Assembly: GCF_000430585.1 (NCBI RefSeq)
Contig: NZ_AUMH01000007.1
Location: 79,043 to 143,042 of the forward strand
Direction of reading: 5' to 3'
Source: Alicyclobacillus herbarius DSM 13609
GTDB taxonomy: Bacteria; Bacillota; Bacilli; Alicyclobacillales; Alicyclobacillaceae
Length of the DNA stretch: 64,000 bases
The notes beneath the pieces were generated by a model. That model had not been told where the DNA came from. It made no database searches and worked only from the letters and a program-made list of their open reading frames with translations. A program made the translations under genes and the position numbers. Positions 45,566 to 54,151 of the stretch are shown piece by piece; the stretch's first letter is position 1, and each line of letters opens with the position of its first letter.

Positions 45566-46368
45566 TGTCCAAACGGCGCATCGCTTTGGCGCTGGGCTCG
45601 GGAGGCGCCAAAGGATTTGCGCACGTCGGGGTGTTGCAGGCACTCGTAGAACACCAGATTTCTGTGGACATTGTGACCGGATCGAGCATGGGGAGCTTGG
45701 TCGGTGCCTTCTATGTGACGGGGATGTCGCCCAGTTTTATGGAGAAATTGGCGTGCACGCTCCGCTGGCGGCATTGGGTGGATTTAACGGTACCCAAAGT
45801 CGGATTGATTGCGGGGGACAAAGTTCATCAGATGGTCAAACTACTGACACGTGGGCTGCGGATTGAGGAACTTGAGATTCCCTTCGCTGCTGTGGCCACA
45901 GACCTCGTCCAGCGGCGTGCGGTGGTCATTCGCGAGGGACTTCTGGCCGACGCCGTACGGGCCAGTATTGCTATACCAGGGGTATTTGTGCCGCTGCGGC
46001 TAGGTGGACAGGTGCTCGTAGACGGCGGGGTGATCGAACGGGTGCCTACGGAGGCAGCAAGGGCATTGGGTGCAGATTTGGTCATTGGGGTAGATGTATC
46101 GACCGGCGCTCCGTCCGTTCCCGAGACGATGCTCGACGTGATTATGCAGTCTTTGGAAATCATGCAGGAGCAACTGCTGGTTCAACACCCGGCTGATTTG
46201 CTGATTACTCCCGATTTGTCCACAATCGGCAGCTCACACTTTCATCGGGCCAAGGAAGCGATTCGCATTGGCTATGAAGCCGCTAAGGTACGCATACCGG
46301 ATATTGAAGATTTGATTCGTTCTTCTAGAGAGGGACATCCACCCCTGCGTGCGCCAGGCTCCTTGTGA
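45565..46368 (+). CDS. Patatin-like phospholipase / serine esterase (YlbK/RssA type)
   Basis: 267 residues. Patatin hydrolase fold with the oxyanion loop GSGGAKGFAH (11-20), nucleophile Ser41 in GSSMG, and Asp153 in the DGG motif, forming the Ser-Asp dyad. No signal peptide, so cytoplasmic. Substrate unknown; members act on acyl esters or lysophospholipids, and E. coli RssA has no settled role. It overlaps coaD by one base, as expected for the ylbK position. Confidence 0.92.
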   Translation: MSKRRIALALGSGGAKGFAHVGVLQALVEHQISVDIVTGSSMGSLVGAFYVTGMSPSFMEKLACTLRWRHWVDLTVPKVGLIAGDKVHQMVKLLTRGLRIEELEIPFAAVATDLVQRRAVVIREGLLADAVRASIAIPGVFVPLRLGGQVLVDGGVIERVPTEAARALGADLVIGVDVSTGAPSVPETMLDVIMQSLEIMQEQLLVQHPADLLITPDLSTIGSSHFHRAKEAIRIGYEAAKVRIPDIEDLIRSSREGHPPLRAPGSL

Positions 46369-46420
46369 TCACCACAAACGAAGAGCGAGCTTAGCCGCAC
46401 CGGTGACGAGGTGAGTACAC

Positions 46421-46927
46421 GTGCAGATAGATTTGGAAAGGGTTAAGCATCATCCGATTCACGTCGAAGGTGTGGTTGAGTTGCCGCGTGTGGCCGACGA
46501 AAACCCGCAGGTGCAGCGAATTGAACCGGTGTCCGTTCAGGTGGATGTGGATATCAAAGAAGAGCAATATTCCCTGCGCGGTTCCGTAAAGGCCACGGTA
46601 GAATATGTATGTTCGCGCTGTTTGGAGCCGTATTCCGCCAGGCTCGAGACGGAGTTTGAAGAGTCCGTCACGGAAACCGAAGCCGCCACTGTGCCTGGAG
46701 AGTCGGTCGCCGGCCGTCCGACCAAATTGCTTTGGCTCGATCCGTATGTGGAAGAAGCGGTCAACCTGGCGCTTGAGTATCGTCCACTGTGTCGGGAGGA
46801 TTGCCGCGGATTGTGCGTGGAATGCGGGTGCAATCTGAATGAACATCAGTGTCATTGCGACACACGACGTGTGGATCCACGGTTGGCAGTACTCGCCGAC
46901 TTGCTTTCTAAGGACGATTCGGAGTAA
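46421..46927 (+). CDS. YceD/DUF177 protein next to L32
   Basis: 168 residues from the GTG at 46421, with GAGGTGA 5 bases upstream. Contains the family's CSRCLEPY and, near the C-terminus, the Cys-rich CREDCRGLCVECGCNLNEHQCHC. The family is nearly always found directly before rpmF and has been linked with 23S rRNA maturation; this is family knowledge, the sequence itself gives only the conserved cysteines. It equals ylbN of B. subtilis. Confidence 0.92.
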   Translation: MQIDLERVKHHPIHVEGVVELPRVADENPQVQRIEPVSVQVDVDIKEEQYSLRGSVKATVEYVCSRCLEPYSARLETEFEESVTETEAATVPGESVAGRPTKLLWLDPYVEEAVNLALEYRPLCREDCRGLCVECGCNLNEHQCHCDTRRVDPRLAVLADLLSKDDSE

Positions 46928-47006
46928 TATCATGCGTGGCGGAGTCTCGGCAGTAAGCTGCCGACAGCACGTATTGTGCGGACAGCCTGCAAGGGAGGTG
47001 TAGGGA

Positions 47007-47183
47007 ATGGCGGTACCTCAACATAGAATCTCCAAGACGAGGAAGCGCATGCGCAGGACCCACTTTAAGCTGGAACTCCCTGGCATGGTTCGTTGTCCGG
47101 AATGCGGCGAGTATAAACTGTCGCATCGCGTCTGCAAGAATTGTGGTTCGTATAAAGGGCGTCAGGTTGCATCCAGCAAGTGA
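47007..47183 (+). CDS. rpmF: 50S ribosomal protein L32
   Basis: 58 residues: [20 protein letters not shown] with the zinc-ribbon cysteines at 30, 33, 43 and 46 (RCPECG and VCKNCG). ATG 47007 has AAGGGAGGTG about 7 bases upstream. It follows yceD by 79 bases and is closed by a strong terminator. Confidence 0.97.
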   Translation: MAVPQHRISKTRKRMRRTHFKLELPGMVRCPECGEYKLSHRVCKNCGSYKGRQVASSK

Positions 47184-47201
47184 GCAGCTCGGCGCATGCG
47201 A

Positions 47202-47246
47202 AGCGAACAAGGAGCCAACCGAAATCGGCTCCTTGTTCGCTTTTTC
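47202..47246 (+). terminator. Terminator after rpmF
   Basis: A perfect 15-bp stem, AGCGAACAAGGAGCC (47202-47216) with GGCTCCTTGTTCGCT (47227-47241), has a 10-base loop and is followed by a T-run. The strongest terminator in the window. Confidence 0.95.
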
Positions 47247-47299
47247 AATTTCTGCGGACTTGCGTATTGGAAGGGAATCGGGTATTTTAGAACTACGTT

Positions 47300-47316
47300 T
47301 TATGAGTAGGTAATAA
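47300..47316. promoter_or_regulatory. Candidate FapR operator upstream of fapR
   Basis: The reverse strand of this segment reads TTATTACCTACTCATAA, which agrees at 12 of 17 positions with the FapR site TTAGTACCTGATACTAA recalled from B. subtilis, including the ACCT core. It lies about 40 bases upstream of the fapR start, where self-regulation would be expected. No clear sigma-A promoter could be placed around it. Confidence 0.33.
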
Positions 47317-47357
47317 GTGCCCGGTGGGAACCTCCTGTGGGAAGTGAGGGATGAGGG

Positions 47358-47927
47358 CTGCGCAAATCTGAACGCAGATTGGCATTGGTTCGCGTGTTGA
47401 CCGAAAATCCATTTGCTACAGATGAACAGTTAGCCGAAACGTTCGGCGTCAGTGTCGCGACCATCCGTTTGGATCGTCAGGCCCTGAATATTCCCGAGGT
47501 GCGGGAGCGCATTCGGCGTGTGGCGGCAGACCGGCAGGATGAGGTGCGAGCGCTGGACGAGCAGGATGTGGTGGGTCGCATTGTCCGGCTCGAACTGAAT
47601 CACGTGGCCATCTCTGAATTGCCGATTACTTCGCTGCACGTGTTTGCTCGCAGTGGTATTGTTCGTGGTCACGTGCTCTTTGCCCAGGTGAACTCTCTGG
47701 CCATGGCGGTGATGGATGAGGAGTGCGCCGTGACGGCGAAGACAGAGCTGCGCTTCTACCGTCCCGTTCGACTCGGCGAGACGCTGCGGGCGCGCATTGA
47801 CGTGGTTGCGCGTCACTCCGGGATTAGCAAGTGTCGTGCACATACCGAAGTGGATGGAGAGACAGTTCTGGATGGCTGGATTTGGGTCGCCAGGGCTTCT
47901 GCCAGAATGCGGGAGGGACAGGATTGA
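47358..47927 (+). CDS. fapR: Fatty acid and phospholipid synthesis regulator FapR
   Basis: 189 residues if started at the CTG 47358; a stop lies two codons earlier. That start has GAGGG about 7 bases upstream and gives MRKSERRLALVRVLTENPFATDEQLAETFGVS, aligning with the B. subtilis N-terminus (188 residues in all). The next candidate, TTG 47379, would cut off the first seven residues of the helix-turn-helix domain. After the HTH comes a hot-dog domain (about 70-189) which binds malonyl-CoA and releases the repressor from DNA. It heads the operon fapR-plsX-fabH-fabD-fabG-acpP-fabF. Confidence 0.92.
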   Translation: MRKSERRLALVRVLTENPFATDEQLAETFGVSVATIRLDRQALNIPEVRERIRRVAADRQDEVRALDEQDVVGRIVRLELNHVAISELPITSLHVFARSGIVRGHVLFAQVNSLAMAVMDEECAVTAKTELRFYRPVRLGETLRARIDVVARHSGISKCRAHTEVDGETVLDGWIWVARASARMREGQD

Positions 47928-48937
47928 AACTAGCAGTAGATGTCATGGGTGGTGACTTGGGCGCGCAGGCACCGGTGGCGGCCGTACAAGAACTGGCCAG
48001 TACCCACCCAGACGTGAAATTTTGTTTAATTGGTACAGAAGCGGCGGTATCAGCAGGGACGGCCCGGCTTCCGTCGAATGTTGAGGTGGTGACCAGTGAA
48101 TCGGTGATTCAACCCGATGAGGAGCCGGTGCGGGCCGTCCGTCGCAAACCGGATTCCTCGCTGGTGATGGCCGCCCGGATGGTGCGAGAGGGCCAGGCGG
48201 ACGCGATGGTATCGGCGGGAAATACGGGCGCTTTAGTCGCCGCCGGACTACTCACCATCGGACGGTTGCCTGGGATTGAACGCCCAGCCCTGGCCCCAGT
48301 GCTCCCCACATTTCAAGGCCAAGGCGTGCTGCTTCTCGACGCGGGGGCGACCATGGATGCGGCGCCGGAAAACCTGGTTCAGTATGCACATATGGGGACC
48401 GCGTATTCGGAGCACGTGCTGGGGGTGGAGCGACCGCGCGTTGGTTTACTCAATGTGGGAGCTGAAAGCACGAAGGGGAATCATTTGACCAAAGCGGCTT
48501 ACGACCTGCTCGTAGAGGCAGGTTTGAATTTTGTAGGCAACGTGGAGGCACGCAATCTCTTGGATGGAGACTGTGATGTGGTCGTCTGCGATGGGTTTGT
48601 CGGCAATGTGGTGTTAAAGTTGACGGAAGGCATCGGCCTGGGCCTATTTAAAGCTTTAAAGCAAACTGTCTCCACGGCTGGCGTAACCGCGAAACTGGGA
48701 GCTCTACTGTTGGCCCCGCGTCTGCGCGCGTTTGCCGCTGAGTTTGATTATGCAGAATACGGTGGCGCACCCTTTTTAGGGGTCGCCGGCGGCTGCATCA
48801 AGGCGCACGGAAGCAGTAATCAGCGTGCGTGGTACACCGCCCTCTTACAAGCCATTCGCTTTTGTGAACAGGACGTCAATGCGAAGTTGATTTCTTCCCT
48901 CGAGCGTCAGGGTTCAAATCCATCATGTGGAGAGTGA
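47924..48937 (+). CDS. plsX: Phosphate acyltransferase PlsX
   Basis: 337 residues from the TTG at 47924, with GGGAGG 7 bases upstream; it overlaps the fapR stop. PlsX makes acyl-phosphate from acyl-ACP for PlsY, the first step of phospholipid synthesis. The start MKLAVDVMGGDLGAQAPV, the SAGNTGALVAAGLLTIGRLPGI block and VVCDGFVGNVVLKLTEG are characteristic. With FakA/FakB, PlsX also accepts acyl-phosphate made from outside fatty acids. Confidence 0.96.
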   Translation: MKLAVDVMGGDLGAQAPVAAVQELASTHPDVKFCLIGTEAAVSAGTARLPSNVEVVTSESVIQPDEEPVRAVRRKPDSSLVMAARMVREGQADAMVSAGNTGALVAAGLLTIGRLPGIERPALAPVLPTFQGQGVLLLDAGATMDAAPENLVQYAHMGTAYSEHVLGVERPRVGLLNVGAESTKGNHLTKAAYDLLVEAGLNFVGNVEARNLLDGDCDVVVCDGFVGNVVLKLTEGIGLGLFKALKQTVSTAGVTAKLGALLLAPRLRAFAAEFDYAEYGGAPFLGVAGGCIKAHGSSNQRAWYTALLQAIRFCEQDVNAKLISSLERQGSNPSCGE

Positions 48938-48941
48938 TAGG

Positions 48942-49925
48942 GTGGCGATTCGGGCAGGGATTTTGGGAACCGGTTCCGCGCTTCCGGACCAGGTTCTGAC
49001 GAACGCGGACTTGGAAAAAATGGTGGATACCGATGATGAATGGATTACCTCCCGTACTGGGATTAAGGAGCGTCGGATTGCCAGGGAAGGGGAAACCACG
49101 TCCGATTTTGCAACACTGGCAGCCAGTCGGGCGCTGGCCGACGCGGGGGTTGCGGCGGCGGACCTCGATTTGATTTTATGCGCTACGGTAACCCCGGATA
49201 TGATGTTTCCGGCGACTGCTTGTTTGGTACAGGACCGCTTGGGGGCACAGCATGCCGGAGCGATGGACGTCTCGGCGGCCTGTACCGGATTTTTGTACGC
49301 GGTTTGTACAGCGGCGGCCATGGTCGAGGCCGGACGCTACCGGAATGTACTGGTAATTGGCGCCGACCTGTTATCTCGAATTATCGATTATAAAGACCGA
49401 ACGACCTGTGTTCTGTTCGGAGACGGTGCGGGTGCGGCGGTCGTAGGGCCGGTCGAGGGCGAGCGGGGCTTCCTGTCTTTCCACTTAGGCAGCGACGGCG
49501 GTGGAGGCAAACACCTGTACCTTCCTGCCGGCGGATCGAAAATGCCGGCCACAGCCGAAACCATCGAGGGCCGGATGCACTATTTGAAGATGGAAGGGCG
49601 AGAGACGTTCAAGTTTGCCGTTAAGGCAATGGCTGCGTCGACGGAGCGTGTACTGACGGAGGCCGGGTTGACGCGGGAGGACATTGATTTACTGGTTCCC
49701 CATCAAGCCAATATCCGCATTATTGAAGCGGCCCGGGACCGCTTTGGGATTCCCGAGGACAAGGTGGTCGTCACCATCCACAAGTACGGAAACACGTCGG
49801 CGGCATCGATTCCGATTGCGCTGGACGAGGCCCGTCGAGAGGGACGAGCTAAGATCGGGGATGTTGTCGTGTTGGTCGGGTTTGGCGCGGGACTCACTTG
49901 GGGCGCCGCGGCGCTGCGGCTATAA
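48942..49925 (+). CDS. fabH: 3-oxoacyl-ACP synthase III (FabH)
   Basis: 327 residues from the GTG at 48942, with GGAGAG about 7 bases upstream; a GTG at 48927 inside plsX is also in frame. FabH starts each fatty acid by joining an acyl-CoA primer to malonyl-ACP, so it sets branched or cyclic chain ends. The triad Cys114 (SAACTGF), His254 (PHQAN) and Asn284 (GNTSAAS) is intact. In B. subtilis fabH is elsewhere; here it is built into the fapR operon. Confidence 0.96.
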   Translation: MAIRAGILGTGSALPDQVLTNADLEKMVDTDDEWITSRTGIKERRIAREGETTSDFATLAASRALADAGVAAADLDLILCATVTPDMMFPATACLVQDRLGAQHAGAMDVSAACTGFLYAVCTAAAMVEAGRYRNVLVIGADLLSRIIDYKDRTTCVLFGDGAGAAVVGPVEGERGFLSFHLGSDGGGGKHLYLPAGGSKMPATAETIEGRMHYLKMEGRETFKFAVKAMAASTERVLTEAGLTREDIDLLVPHQANIRIIEAARDRFGIPEDKVVVTIHKYGNTSAASIPIALDEARREGRAKIGDVVVLVGFGAGLTWGAAALRL

Positions 49926-49958
49926 GCGCGCGTCCGTAGGACAAGGAGGAATGCGGTC

Positions 49959-50909
49959 GTGAAGTGGGCGTTTGTCTTTCCCGGACAGGGAGCCCAGTAC
50001 GTCGGAATGGGCAAGGAATTGATGGAAAAGCATTCTGTGGCCAAACAGACGTTCCAGGAAGCCGATGAGGCATTGGGATTTTCACTGACCGAGCTGTGCC
50101 TGGAAGGCCCAGAAGACAAGCTGCGCCTGACGTATTATACCCAGCCGGCCTTGTTGACCATGGGCGTGGCCGCCTATCGAGTCTTTAAAGAACAAGTGGA
50201 CGTGCAACCGACCGCTGTGGCTGGGCACAGTTTGGGCGAGTACACCGCGCTCGTTGCTGCAGGTGCGCTGTCGTTTGCGGATGCGGTACGGCTCGTGCAC
50301 TTGCGTGGCAAGTGGATGGATGAGGCCGTTCCGGCTGGCCAGGGAGCGATGTCGGCGGTCTTGGGAATGGCGCCGGCCGAATTGGAGGCCGTATGCAAGG
50401 AGGCAGCCGAGGAGAGCGGCGAAGTTGTGGAGTTGGCTAACCTGAACTGCCCGGGCCAGATTGTCATCTCAGGCACGGCTGCAGGCGTTGCGGAGGCTGG
50501 GCGTCTGGCCAAGGAACGTGGCGCGCGGCGGGTTCTGCCGCTCGAGGTGAGCGGTCCCTTCCACTGCAGTCTGATGCGCCCAGCCGCATCCAAACTGGCG
50601 CAGGCATTGGCAGAGACGGCCATTCAGGACGCTGCCGTGCCGATTGTAACAAACGTGGATGCCGAGCCGGTTTCCTCTCAATCGGAACTTCAGTCGGCCC
50701 TAGAGCGTCAGTTGTATTCGCCGGTCCGATTTGAAGAGGATGTGCGGTGCATGCTTGACATGGGAATTGAAGGATTTATCGAATTCGGGCCGGGTACGGT
50801 TCTCTCTGGCCTGATCCGAAAGGTTCAGCGATCTGTTGTGACGTTGCATGTGGAGGATGAAGTTTCGCTTACAGAAGCTGTAAGTGGAGTCAAGGAGCGT
50901 GAGCAATGA
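49959..50909 (+). CDS. fabD: Malonyl-CoA:ACP transacylase
   Basis: 316 residues, GTG at 49959 with AAGGAGG about 8 bases upstream. It loads malonate onto ACP. The N-terminal FVFPGQGAQYVGMG, nucleophile Ser91 in GHSLGEY and catalytic His in VSGPFHCSLM (about 200) are present. It overlaps fabG by ATGA. Confidence 0.96.
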   Translation: MKWAFVFPGQGAQYVGMGKELMEKHSVAKQTFQEADEALGFSLTELCLEGPEDKLRLTYYTQPALLTMGVAAYRVFKEQVDVQPTAVAGHSLGEYTALVAAGALSFADAVRLVHLRGKWMDEAVPAGQGAMSAVLGMAPAELEAVCKEAAEESGEVVELANLNCPGQIVISGTAAGVAEAGRLAKERGARRVLPLEVSGPFHCSLMRPAASKLAQALAETAIQDAAVPIVTNVDAEPVSSQSELQSALERQLYSPVRFEEDVRCMLDMGIEGFIEFGPGTVLSGLIRKVQRSVVTLHVEDEVSLTEAVSGVKEREQ

Positions 50910-51643
50910 TGGGGCGAGTTGCGATTGTCACCGGGGCGTCGCGGGGAATTGGCCGCGCGATCGCGATTGAACTGGCGCGCGAAGGCGGCCAGGTGGTCGT
51001 CAATTACGCGGGGCGGGAAGCAGACGCCCGTGAAACCGCGCGGCGCATCCAAGAAGCGGGCGGCCAAGCTATCGTGGAGCAAGCCGACGTGAGCCGAGCC
51101 GCAGACGCCGATAGGCTGGTCGAATCGGCGTTGGCCGCTTTTGGCCGTGTCGACGTGTTGGTCAACAACGCGGGCATCACGCGCGACACGCTGCTTATGC
51201 GCATGAAAGACGAAGACTGGCAGGCCGTGCTTAATACCAACTTGACAGGGGCGTTTCACATGTTGCGGGCGGTGGCGCGTCCGATGATGAAACAACGCTT
51301 TGGGCGCATCATCAATGTGACCTCGGTGGTCGCGTTGGTCGGGAATCCAGGTCAGGCCAACTACGTCTCCGCCAAGGCAGGATTGATTGGCTTGACGAAG
51401 AGTGCGGCGCGGGAACTGGCCGGACGCGGAATTACGGTCAACGCGGTCGCCCCAGGGCTGGTGGAGACCGAGATGACCGCTGCTCTGCCCGAGCAGGCGG
51501 TGGCGCACATGATGGAACAAATTCCGCTGGGGCGCATCGGACAGCCTGAAGATGTCGCGGGCGCGGTGGCGTTTCTCGCTTCGGACGCAGCCGCTTACAT
51601 CACTGGACAAGTAATTGCAGTCGACGGCGGCATGGCGATGTAG
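50906..51643 (+). CDS. fabG: 3-oxoacyl-ACP reductase FabG
   Basis: 245 residues. An NADPH-dependent short-chain reductase: the cofactor motif TGASRGIGRAIA (9-20), NNAGITRD, catalytic Ser in NVTSVVALVGN, and YxxxK in ANYVSAKAG near 153. It carries out the first reduction in the elongation cycle. The gene ends at a TAG lying in the first copy of the 12-base repeat ATGTAGTATACT. Confidence 0.95.
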   Translation: MMGRVAIVTGASRGIGRAIAIELAREGGQVVVNYAGREADARETARRIQEAGGQAIVEQADVSRAADADRLVESALAAFGRVDVLVNNAGITRDTLLMRMKDEDWQAVLNTNLTGAFHMLRAVARPMMKQRFGRIINVTSVVALVGNPGQANYVSAKAGLIGLTKSAARELAGRGITVNAVAPGLVETEMTAALPEQAVAHMMEQIPLGRIGQPEDVAGAVAFLASDAAAYITGQVIAVDGGMAM

Positions 51644-51669
51644 TATACTCAGGTTCCATGTAGTATACT
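51638..51669 (+). repeat. Direct repeat ATGTAGTATACT (two copies)
   Basis: The 12 bases ATGTAGTATACT occur at 51638-51649, across the fabG stop, and again at 51658-51669, 20 bases later. Each copy ends in TATACT, a possible -10, but no -35 at normal spacing is seen. They lie in the 126-base gap before acpP. Confidence 0.7.
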
Positions 51670-51769
51670 TTGCCCAGAGGATGGCGCAGATGAAAAGCGT
51701 CCCTGGCGTTTGGCAGTCTTACCGCCACAAAGCGCGGACAAGCTGCCCAAAGAACTAGGAGGTGAAAGG

Positions 51770-52003
51770 ATGGCCGACACGTTTACGCGAGTGAAAAACA
51801 TTATCGTCGACCGCCTTGGTGTGGATGAGGACAAGGTGACTTTGGAGGCTACGTTCAAGGATGATTTGCAGGCAGACTCCTTGGATGTTGTCGAGCTGAT
51901 TATGGAGCTCGAAGACGAGTTCGACCTGGAAATCTCCGATGAAGAGGCGGAGAAAATCAGCACCGTTGGGGATGTTGTTACATACATCGAACAGCACCAA
52001 TGA
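51770..52003 (+). CDS. acpP: Acyl carrier protein
   Basis: 77 residues from ATG 51770, with TAGGAGGTG 5-6 bases upstream, the strongest ribosome site in the operon, in line with the high ACP level cells need. Acidic four-helix protein with the phosphopantetheine Ser37 in [16 protein letters not shown]. It carries the growing chain between FabD, FabH, FabG and FabF. Confidence 0.97.
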   Translation: MADTFTRVKNIIVDRLGVDEDKVTLEATFKDDLQADSLDVVELIMELEDEFDLEISDEEAEKISTVGDVVTYIEQHQ

Positions 52004-52093
52004 GTTAAAAGACAGACGAATGTGAGGCAACAGCCATTCTTGAAGTCCCGTGCGTGTGCCGGGGCTTTCTGTCCATCTAGGCGGGGTGACAAC

Positions 52094-53332
52094 GTGAAAC
52101 GACGAGTCGTTATCACCGGGCTTGGAGCCGTCACGCCACTCGGGAACGACGTATCGACCTTTTGGGACAATCTTGTCGCCGGACGGTCCGGGATTTCCCG
52201 AATCGAATCGTTCGACGTCTCCAATCTACCGGTGCAGATTGCCGGTCAGGTAAAAGAATTCGAAGTCGAAAAGTACTTGGATCCGAAGGAGGCCCGCCGG
52301 ATTGACCGCTTCGCGCAGTTTGCCATCGCGGCAGCCGCGCAGGCCCTGAAGGATTCAGGATTGGATATCAATGGGGAAAACGCAGATCGAGTCGGTGTTT
52401 ATATCGGCTCGGGGATTGGCGGCATTCAGACGCTGTTAGAGAATCATATCGTACTGCGCGAACGCGGGCCGCGCCGCGTAAGCCCGTTTATGATCCCGAT
52501 GATGATTGCCAATATGGCATCTGGGCATGTCTCCATCCTGACGGGCGCTCGTGGGCCCAACAGCGCCTCCGTATCCGCCTGCGCCACAAGCACCAACGCC
52601 ATCGGCGACGCCTATAAGATCATCGAACGGGGTGCCGCAGATGCGATGTTGGCGGGCGGATCGGAGGCGGCCATCGTGGACCTGGCGATTGCGGGCTTTG
52701 CCAACATGAAGGCTCTCTCCACGCGCAATGACGAGCCTACGCGAGCCAGCCGGCCGTTTGACAAAGACCGCGACGGGTTCGTGATGTCCGAAGGCGCGGG
52801 TGTGTTGATGCTCGAGTCTCTAGAACATGCACTGGCCCGAGGGGCACGCATTTATGCGGAGATTGTCGGCTACGGGATGTCTGGCGATGCGTACCACATC
52901 ACGGCCACGCCGCCGGACGGATCGGGCGCGTATCGAGCGATGCGGGAAGCCTTGCGAGATGCAGGGCTTCGCCCGGAAGATGTGGACTACATCAATGCGC
53001 ATGGAACATCAACGGAGCTTAACGACAAGTCGGAGACGTTGGCGATTAAAGAACTGTTTGGCGAACACGCCTACCGGTTAGCCATCAGTTCCAACAAGTC
53101 GATGATTGGACATATGCTAGGGGCGGCTGGCGGCGTCGAGGCCGTGGCCACCGTGAAAACCCTGGTCGAGGGAATCCTGCCTCCCACTATCAACTATGAG
53201 ACTCCCGACCCGGAGTGCGACCTCGACTATGTCCCCAACCAGGCGCGCCAGGCGCAGCCTCGAGTGGCGATGTCGAACTCCTTCGGATTCGGCGGCCACA
53301 ATGCGGCCATCATCCTAAAAAAGTACGCTTAA
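52094..53332 (+). CDS. fabF: 3-oxoacyl-ACP synthase II (FabF)
   Basis: 412 residues from the GTG at 52094, after GGCGGGGTGAC; reading from 52022 would add 24 residues absent from the family. It catalyses chain-elongating condensations. Cys163 in SACATST, His in NAHGTST (about 304) and His in [12 protein letters not shown] (about 340) form the Cys-His-His triad. A TDx-like C-terminal [10 protein letters not shown] is present. In B. subtilis fabHA-fabF lie apart, so here they are united with the fapR operon. Confidence 0.96.
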   Translation: MKRRVVITGLGAVTPLGNDVSTFWDNLVAGRSGISRIESFDVSNLPVQIAGQVKEFEVEKYLDPKEARRIDRFAQFAIAAAAQALKDSGLDINGENADRVGVYIGSGIGGIQTLLENHIVLRERGPRRVSPFMIPMMIANMASGHVSILTGARGPNSASVSACATSTNAIGDAYKIIERGAADAMLAGGSEAAIVDLAIAGFANMKALSTRNDEPTRASRPFDKDRDGFVMSEGAGVLMLESLEHALARGARIYAEIVGYGMSGDAYHITATPPDGSGAYRAMREALRDAGLRPEDVDYINAHGTSTELNDKSETLAIKELFGEHAYRLAISSNKSMIGHMLGAAGGVEAVATVKTLVEGILPPTINYETPDPECDLDYVPNQARQAQPRVAMSNSFGFGGHNAAIILKKYA

Positions 53333-53340
53333 GCCCGCAA

Positions 53341-53374
53341 CTGCACACGCCGCGCGACGATGTGGCGTGTGCAG
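53341..53374 (+). other. Strong hairpin between fabF and rnc
   Basis: CTGCACACGCC (53341-53351) and GGCGTGTGCAG (53364-53374) form a perfect 11-bp stem with a 12-base loop, 8 bases after fabF. There is no T-run, so it may be a processing or stability element, or a target for the RNase III encoded next, rather than a terminator. Confidence 0.5.
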
Positions 53375-53428
53375 GCGATTTGCCGTCATCGAGAGATGAG
53401 AGAGTCAAAGCCATGAATAGGAGTGCCT

Positions 53429-54151
53429 GTGGTGTCGAATAAATGGGTAGAGTTGCAGGAACGATTGCAAATTCACTTTCGTTCGGAACCGCTCTTAAAG
53501 CAGGCGTTTACGCACGCTTCGTATCGGAATGAACATCGCCGTTCCTCTCTTCAGGATAATGAACGTTTGGAATTCCTTGGTGATGCCGTTTTGGAACTGG
53601 TTGTCAGCGAGTATCTGTACCGCACCATGCCGAGCGTTTCCGAAGGGGAAATGACACGACTACGGGCCGCGATTGTCTGTGAGCCTTCCCTGGTGAGTTT
53701 TGCCCGGCGGGTGCAGTTTGAGCGCTTTGTCCGACTGGGCAAAGGAGAGGAGCGCTCTGGAGGTCGCGAACGGCCAGCCTTGCTCGCCGATGTATTCGAA
53801 GCGTTCATTGGGGCTCTGTATCTAGATCAGGGTCTGGAAGCGGTGAAGGCGTTTGTGGAGAAGTATGTGTTTCCGTATATCGGGCAAGGGATTGCCCCGG
53901 ATTATAAGACGGCTCTGCAAGAGTGGGTGCAGCAGCATTTGGGAACGCAGCTGGTGTATCGGGTGGTCGATGAGCGGGGGCCCGCCCACGCGAAACAGTT
54001 CAGCGTCGAGGTTGTGATTGGGAACCGTGTGATGGGCAGCGGCGTCGGGAGATCGAAAAAAGAAGCGGAGCAGAAAGCGGCGCAGGCTGCCCTCCATATG
54101 TTGCAGGAGGGGGCCGCGAGGGGGCCTGAAGGTGTTTCTGAAGCGCCTTGA
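53429..54151 (+). CDS. rnc: Ribonuclease III
   Basis: 240 residues from the GTG at 53429 (AGGAG 6 bases upstream; the adjacent GTG 53432 is equally possible). It cuts double-stranded RNA in rRNA maturation and 6S/scRNA processing. The catalytic [14 protein letters not shown] signature and the second acidic site [18 protein letters not shown] are in the N-terminal domain; the double-stranded-RNA-binding domain (about 158-228) ends [16 protein letters not shown]. It overlaps smc by 20 bases. Confidence 0.96.
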   Translation: MVSNKWVELQERLQIHFRSEPLLKQAFTHASYRNEHRRSSLQDNERLEFLGDAVLELVVSEYLYRTMPSVSEGEMTRLRAAIVCEPSLVSFARRVQFERFVRLGKGEERSGGRERPALLADVFEAFIGALYLDQGLEAVKAFVEKYVFPYIGQGIAPDYKTALQEWVQQHLGTQLVYRVVDERGPAHAKQFSVEVVIGNRVMGSGVGRSKKEAEQKAAQAALHMLQEGAARGPEGVSEAP

